A stretch of DNA of 64,000 nucleotides from contig NC_011295.1 of the NCBI RefSeq assembly GCF_000020945.1, positions 62,001 through 126,000 on the forward strand, given 5' to 3'. Source of the DNA: Coprothermobacter proteolyticus DSM 5265 (GTDB lineage: Bacteria > Coprothermobacterota > Coprothermobacteria > Coprothermobacterales > Coprothermobacteraceae). Shown here in pieces: positions 59,712-64,000 of the stretch (positions are counted from its first letter, which is position 1; each line of letters starts with the position of its first letter). The notes beneath the pieces are model-generated. The model saw only the letters and a program-made list of their open reading frames with translations, did not search any database and was not told where the DNA came from. A program made the position numbers and the translations under genes.

Positions 59712-61102
59712 ATGCTTTTCACCCCCAGCTCTCTTATAAAACTAAGAAGTTTGTAGTCTTGTCCGAAGGGCGCAATAAACTGCAAGCCCACTGGTAAGGG
59801 TTCGCCTGTAGCTTTAAATGGTACACTAACTGCAGGTAAGTAAGCCAAGTTTGCTGGCGTGGTAAAGAGGTCTGCTTTGTATAGTTGTAATGGATCTTTT
59901 ACTTCACCCAACTTGAAAGGCAGAGTGGGGGTGGTTGGAGTAAGTAGAAAGTCCACGTCTTTGAATGCTTGCGCGAATTCCAATACAAGCCAGCGCCGTA
60001 GGTAATTTGCCTTTTCATAAAGTGCGTCCTTAAAACCTGCTGACAAGGCAAAAGAACCCAGTAGTATGCGGCGTTTTACTTCTTCTCCTAGTAGATTACG
60101 TGTTTCCCTTACTGTGTCCCAGTAAGTTTCTTCTTCCACCATGGTTCCATACCTTACACCGTCATAGCGGGCAAGATTGGAGGAAGCTTCAGCAGGTGCA
60201 ATGAAGTAATAAGCAGCAAGAGCTTCTTCCCAATGCGGAATAGAGACCTCCACCACGTCAAAGTCCTTAGAGAGTTGTTTCACGAATAATTCATAACCTT
60301 CTTTGACCTGTGGGTCCACTGCACTAATATCAATTTCCTTTACTAAGCCGATCCGCCTTACCTCGCTTGCCTTGGGAGAAAAGTCCATGAAAACATCTGT
60401 GGTTGTGCTGTCCAAGTGGTCTTTCCCAAAGAGGACAAAAGAGGTAAGAAGGACATCTTCAGGGGTTTTTGCCAGTATACCTATTTGATCCAATGATGAT
60501 GCAAAGGCAACTAAACCGTACCTGGAGATGGCACCGTAACTGGGCTTGAATCCAATAATACCGGTGAAAGCAGCAGGCTGTCTTACTGAGCCGCCAGTGT
60601 CAGACCCCAAAGCCACCATGCACATGTCCGCTGCTACTGCTGCTGCAGAACCGCCAGAAGAACCGCCAGGCGACCTTGAAAGATCTAAGGGGTTTTTGGT
60701 AGGTCCAAAAGCCGAGTTTTCGCTTGAGCTGCCCATGGCAAACTCATCTAGGTTAGTTTTACCTACAATGATGGCTCCAGATTCTTTTAATTTCTTGACC
60801 ACCGTCGCATCATAGGGGGCTACAAAATCTTGAAGAACTTTGCTCGCACACGTGCATGGCATGCTGCTTACGCAAATATTATCCTTTACTGCTACCGGTA
60901 TACCCTGCAGGGGTCTTCTAACCCCTTTTTCCCAAGCCTTGTCTGCCTCCTCAGCCTCTCGTATAAGCTCGGAAGGGTGCTTCAAATAAAGGAAAGCATG
61001 TAGTTCTTTGTCTTGTTCCAGTTTTTCGATGGTTTTCTGCATTAAGCCTTTAAAAGTAATCTCGCCGTTTTGTCTTTTGGTGAAAACTTCTTTTATGTTC
61101 AT
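59708..61102 (-). CDS. gatA: Asp-tRNA(Asn)/Glu-tRNA(Gln) amidotransferase subunit A
   Basis: Amidase-signature enzyme that releases ammonia from glutamine for GatB; 464 residues. The Ser-cisSer-Lys triad is placed by VAVKDNIC (Lys), GSSSENSAFGPTKNP (cis-Ser region) and SPGGSSGGSAAAVAA (nucleophile region). DTGGSVRQPAAFTG is also diagnostic. It starts 5 bp after gatC. Confidence 0.95.
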   Translation of the reverse strand: MNIKEVFTKRQNGEITFKGLMQKTIEKLEQDKELHAFLYLKHPSELIREAEEADKAWEKGVRRPLQGIPVAVKDNICVSSMPCTCASKVLQDFVAPYDATVVKKLKESGAIIVGKTNLDEFAMGSSSENSAFGPTKNPLDLSRSPGGSSGGSAAAVAADMCMVALGSDTGGSVRQPAAFTGIIGFKPSYGAISRYGLVAFASSLDQIGILAKTPEDVLLTSFVLFGKDHLDSTTTDVFMDFSPKASEVRRIGLVKEIDISAVDPQVKEGYELFVKQLSKDFDVVEVSIPHWEEALAAYYFIAPAEASSNLARYDGVRYGTMVEEETYWDTVRETRNLLGEEVKRRILLGSFALSAGFKDALYEKANYLRRWLVLEFAQAFKDVDFLLTPTTPTLPFKLGEVKDPLQLYKADLFTTPANLAYLPAVSVPFKATGEPLPVGLQFIAPFGQDYKLLSFIRELGVKSI

Positions 61103-61107
61103 AAACC

Positions 61108-61401
61108 TTAACCCTCTTCTTCTTTATCTTCGAGCACAGGTTTTACTCTGAGAAAGCCGTTCTTGAGCCTGCTTGGGTCAAACAACCTGGATGCATCAGT
61201 ATAAGGCAGTGGCTGGTCAGCTCTTAAGAAAGCTGATTGTTCCACGCCGCTTTCGGGCGGTTTCTCAACCACGCTTATCACTTCAAAGGTACTCAGTATG
61301 TGGTTCAAGTCCTGAAGCATTTTTTCCTCCAAGCCCAGAGGTAGCTCCAGTTGGGCGAGCTCTTCCAAATGCTTCAGCGTTTCGGGGGATATGTTAAACA
61401 C
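61108..61401 (-). CDS. gatC: Asp-tRNA(Asn)/Glu-tRNA(Gln) amidotransferase subunit C
   Basis: Small scaffold that clamps GatA and GatB; 97 residues (normal). ISPETLKHLEELAQLELP and the late motif ADQPLPYTDASRLFDPSRLKNGFLRVKPVLE are characteristic. The frame is open to 61410, but GTG 61401 sits 8 nt after AGGAGG and matches family N-termini. First gene of the gatCAB operon. Confidence 0.92.
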   Translation of the reverse strand: MFNISPETLKHLEELAQLELPLGLEEKMLQDLNHILSTFEVISVVEKPPESGVEQSAFLRADQPLPYTDASRLFDPSRLKNGFLRVKPVLEDKEEEG

Positions 61402-61474
61402 AACAAGCACCTCCTGTAAATCACACTTGTTTTCGTGAACATGTGCGTTTCACCAGCGACATATAACCTTTTTC

Positions 61475-61480
61475 ATTATA
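61475..61480 (-). promoter_or_regulatory. -10 box of gatCAB
   Basis: TATAAT on the minus strand at 61480-61475, about 74 nt before gatC. The -35 region is weak. Confidence 0.5.
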
Positions 61481-61514
61481 AAGCACAAGACTGATGTTCT
61501 TCATGGCTTTCGTT

Positions 61515-61553
61515 TGATAAAAAGAAGAGGGGAGCCCAACTTGGGCTCCCCTT
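61515..61553 (-). terminator. terminator of the SLH/peptide-binding gene
   Basis: On the minus strand AGGGGAGCCC-AAGTT-GGGCTCCCCT (61552-61528) is followed by the T-rich CTTCTTTTTATC. It separates this gene from gatCAB. Confidence 0.85.
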
Positions 61554-61585
61554 TGAAAAGGTTGCTTAGAAATTAGTATGAATGA

Positions 61586-64000
61586 CTACTCTCTGTACCA
61601 CCAAGCGATGTTCCAAGTGTGAGCTGCTACGTCCAATCCAAGATCGTATCCTTCAATGTTCAGCTTAACGGCGTCATGCTGATCATGCCATACGATTGGC
61701 ATTTCTGGCATGTAAACACCAAAGTAGAGTCTTCCGAAATCCTTGTAAGCTTTTGTTCTTTCAGTCATGTCAAAACTGGTCCATTTATTCATGAGGGCGT
61801 CTGCTTCAGCGTTACGGAAACCACTGTAGTTCTGTCCCTGATAACCGTTGGACTTAGATGGGATGTATCTGGACATGTACAGGGTGGTTCCACCTGGTTC
61901 AAGAATACTGCTCTGGCCCCAAGCAAACAAGCCGATTTCGAATGTTCTGTGAGGTAGTACTGTGTTAAAGAAGTCAGAGGAGTTCAAAGGCTGCATACTT
62001 AAGTTGATACCAACCTGCTTGTACTGTTGCTGGATAATCTGCAACGTGTTGATACGGTCAGTTCTGTTGGTGGTCTGAGCAAGCAAGCTGAGTTTCTTTC
62101 CACCTTTGGCGTATACTCCGTCAGTACCCTTAGTTAAACCTGCCTGTTTCAGCAACGTATCAGCCTTTCCTGGGTCATATATGAACACATTCTTGAGGGA
62201 TGGTTCATCAAAGGCACTGCCGGGTAGCACGTGGTAGTAAGCCAGTGGTCTCATGCCGTAGTAAACACGGTTGGAGATGTCTTGGCGGTTGATAGCATAG
62301 GACAATGCTTGACGTACTCTGTTGTCGCTTAGGAATGGGTGGGTGTATGCTACGCCTGGCTTTGGAGCATCAGGTAGATTGTTAGGATCGTCAAAGTTAA
62401 CGGTGAAGTGCTCCCAGAACACCGATGGTATGCTGTTGAGCTTGTACTGCTTTAGGAAGTTACTGTTTGCAGAAAGCGTCTTGGCGTTTTGTGTGTTGAT
62501 AACACCCATTACAGCTACATCGGGCTGACCTCTGAGCAGTTCTGCTAAACCAGATTCAGCGCTTCTGAAGGCGAATACGACTTTATCGAAGAGTCCAGGG
62601 CCTAAGAAGTAGTTTGGATCAGGTACAAATTCCATGTAGCCCTTCTGCACCCAGTTGGTAATCTTGTAAGGCCCAGTGTGCATGGGTTTCGTGTTGTAGG
62701 AGCTGTTTACAATGGCTTCAACGTTCTTGTCCATGACCTCTTTTAAGTTCCTAGGTAGGGTGTAGGAAACATCGGATAGATAAGTCATTTCTTCGTCGTG
62801 CTTAAGCACAAAATCGATGGTCTTTGGATAGGTTACCGTGGTCTTCAAAACGTTTTGCTCGAACCAGTGTTTCGGGTACAGTGGTAAGCCGTACTTGGCA
62901 TAAACGTTGTAGGGGTTTTCCTTATCCACAGCAGTAAAGTACACTCTGATGGTGTAATCATCCAGCTTCTCAATTCTGGCTACACTGTCATAGGGGTCAA
63001 GTCCTGGTACGGGCATATCTTTAGCCAAATACAGCAATGTACCAAAGATAAAGTCATCAGCGGTAATAGGTTGTCCATCGCTCCACTTAAGACCCGGTCT
63101 TAGGCCAAAATCGTACCTCATGTAGATGTCAACCTGTGTTCCGTCTTGCAGGGTTATTTTCTGTGGTTTCTCATAGATGACCTGCTTGCCGTTCTCAGTG
63201 GTGGGTACCCAGCGTCCCATCTGTGGCCACCAGTTGCCTCTCCAGTCAGAACCTTGCTCACCGTCCATAATTAGCGCTAGGACTTGAGTCATGGCTGCCA
63301 TGGAGTCTAGGGCGCTGAACAACGTGGCTGGCTCCTGTTCCTCAACGATGTACAGCTGTCCACCTTTCTTTACAGGCCACTTCATCTTGTAAATGGTGTA
63401 AGCTGCTTCTCCTCTGGTGGCTGCCTTGTCTGCAGCAATTAACCTGCCAGGCTGCCTCCAAGAGAGTACTTGATACCTGGGCATAATGGCTGCTGTTAGC
63501 CATCCCTTCGCCCAGTAGTTGGTGTACTTGCTTTCATCACTGGAAAGATAAATTGGGTTCTTTGCATACTGATCAATGGTGGCTTGTGTTACGCCTAGTC
63601 CCCTTAAGCCGACTACTGCCAGCTCTGCACGGGTTACTGGGTTGTTGGGTCTGTAAGTGCCATCTTCGTAACCAGTTACTAAGCCAGCTTTTGCAGCTGC
63701 GTTAACGTAACCGTAATACCATGTGCCTTTTGGTACGTCTTTGAAGTACTGTTTGGAAGTCTCCAGCGGCAGTTTCTTGAGGTTGACCAACAAGGTGGCC
63801 AATTCTGCACGATTTAAAGTGGCGTCTGGTGCGTACTGTGTAGCAGACCTTCCTTTTACGATACCTGCATCAGCTAATTTAGTGATGTACTTGTAATACT
63901 GATGCGTCTTAGGTACGTCGGAGAAGTTAGCTGCATTGACAGGGGAGAACCCCACAAAGGATGAAGCTACTAGCATAACTACCAGCAGCCCCACTGCAAT
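61586..64000 (-). CDS. S-layer-anchored peptide ABC binding protein (SLH domains plus SBP_bac_5), 5' end outside the window
   Basis: Partial: the frame runs off the window and only the end of the signal peptide (VGLLVVMLVASSFVGFSPVNA) is present. Three SLH repeats follow (about 22-190; FSDVPKTHQYYKYITKLADAGIVKG, FKDVPKGTWYYGYVNAAAKAGLVTGYEDGTYRPNNPVTRAE). They normally bind pyruvylated secondary cell-wall polymer. The rest is a full oligopeptide-binding protein: LRPGLKWSDGQPITADDFIFG, MHTGPYKITNWVQKG, DNRVRQALSYAINRQDI. It captures peptides at the cell surface, matching the secreted protease. No transporter subunits are adjacent within the window. Confidence 0.9.
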   Translation of the reverse strand: MAVGLLVVMLVASSFVGFSPVNAANFSDVPKTHQYYKYITKLADAGIVKGRSATQYAPDATLNRAELATLLVNLKKLPLETSKQYFKDVPKGTWYYGYVNAAAKAGLVTGYEDGTYRPNNPVTRAELAVVGLRGLGVTQATIDQYAKNPIYLSSDESKYTNYWAKGWLTAAIMPRYQVLSWRQPGRLIAADKAATRGEAAYTIYKMKWPVKKGGQLYIVEEQEPATLFSALDSMAAMTQVLALIMDGEQGSDWRGNWWPQMGRWVPTTENGKQVIYEKPQKITLQDGTQVDIYMRYDFGLRPGLKWSDGQPITADDFIFGTLLYLAKDMPVPGLDPYDSVARIEKLDDYTIRVYFTAVDKENPYNVYAKYGLPLYPKHWFEQNVLKTTVTYPKTIDFVLKHDEEMTYLSDVSYTLPRNLKEVMDKNVEAIVNSSYNTKPMHTGPYKITNWVQKGYMEFVPDPNYFLGPGLFDKVVFAFRSAESGLAELLRGQPDVAVMGVINTQNAKTLSANSNFLKQYKLNSIPSVFWEHFTVNFDDPNNLPDAPKPGVAYTHPFLSDNRVRQALSYAINRQDISNRVYYGMRPLAYYHVLPGSAFDEPSLKNVFIYDPGKADTLLKQAGLTKGTDGVYAKGGKKLSLLAQTTNRTDRINTLQIIQQQYKQVGINLSMQPLNSSDFFNTVLPHRTFEIGLFAWGQSSILEPGGTTLYMSRYIPSKSNGYQGQNYSGFRNAEADALMNKWTSFDMTERTKAYKDFGRLYFGVYMPEMPIVWHDQHDAVKLNIEGYDLGLDVAAHTWNIAWWYRE

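Overview
The window looks like the chromosome of an anaerobic, protein- and sugar-degrading thermophile related to Coprothermobacter. This is inference: no rRNA gene is present and no search could be run. The grounds are moderate GC, surface proteins built on the copper-amine-oxidase-like 'stalk' domain (PF07833 type), a giant subtilase, several peptide-binding proteins including one with S-layer (SLH) domains, tungstate uptake, GatCAB, frequent GTG/TTG starts and strong Shine-Dalgarno (SD) sequences. All coordinates and motifs were read by hand.

Layout. 1-1.6 kb: MATE exporter. 1.7-10.4 kb: alpha-glucan module (stalk-fused sugar-binding protein, two permeases, very large secreted GH13 amylase/pullulanase); no ABC ATPase is nearby. 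10.4-14.8 kb: Mrp-type ATPase diverging from a tungstate (Tup) ABC operon with two binding proteins. 14.8-24.8 kb: secreted proteins: a short stalk protein, an 1851-residue subtilase and a 927-residue Ig/stalk protein. The first and last lie behind near-perfect sigma-54 promoter sequences and share their C-terminal module. 24.9-27.4 kb: Lin0512-family protein, a guanine-type purine riboswitch controlling an AzgA-type purine permease, a structured GC-rich stretch and a small protein. 27.5-32 kb: M28-like membrane pseudo-peptidase, O-antigen-ligase-like protein and chemoreceptor. 32-35.8 kb: ABC-permease remnant, class II aldolase, peptide-binding protein and two small proteins. 35.8-37.9 kb (minus): lipid kinase, FolE2 and QueD. 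37.9-40.5 kb (minus): envelope-stress unit (two PspC proteins, an adhesin/LiaF-like protein, an ECF sigma factor and a small membrane protein).

40.6-45.2 kb: a tandem family of four small two-TM proteins (minus), then three pseudopilin-like genes (plus). 45.3-50.3 kb: CheW, a STAND ATPase-TPR-GGDEF protein and a GH3 beta-N-acetylglucosaminidase. 50.4-53.5 kb: guaB-guaA. 54.0-56.5 kb (minus): macro-domain protein, divergent peptide-binding-like protein, GNAT-like protein and diiron protein. 56.5-58.3 kb: a second pseudopilin set. 58.3-61.4 kb (minus): gatCAB. 61.6-64.0 kb (minus): SLH-anchored peptide-binding protein, cut by the window end.

Most interesting observations: (i) two paralogous secreted stalk proteins behind near-identical sigma-54 promoters, one with a roughly 250-nt leader; (ii) a set of genes whose -10 box lies 6-9 nt before the start codon with no SD, implying leaderless mRNAs, including both pseudopilin clusters; (iii) the tandem two-TM family, one member with a precise internal deletion; (iv) a STAND-TPR-diguanylate cyclase beside CheW; (v) a duplicated domain in the amylase with codon use unlike its host gene. 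No tRNA, rRNA, complete insertion sequence, prophage or CRISPR array was found.
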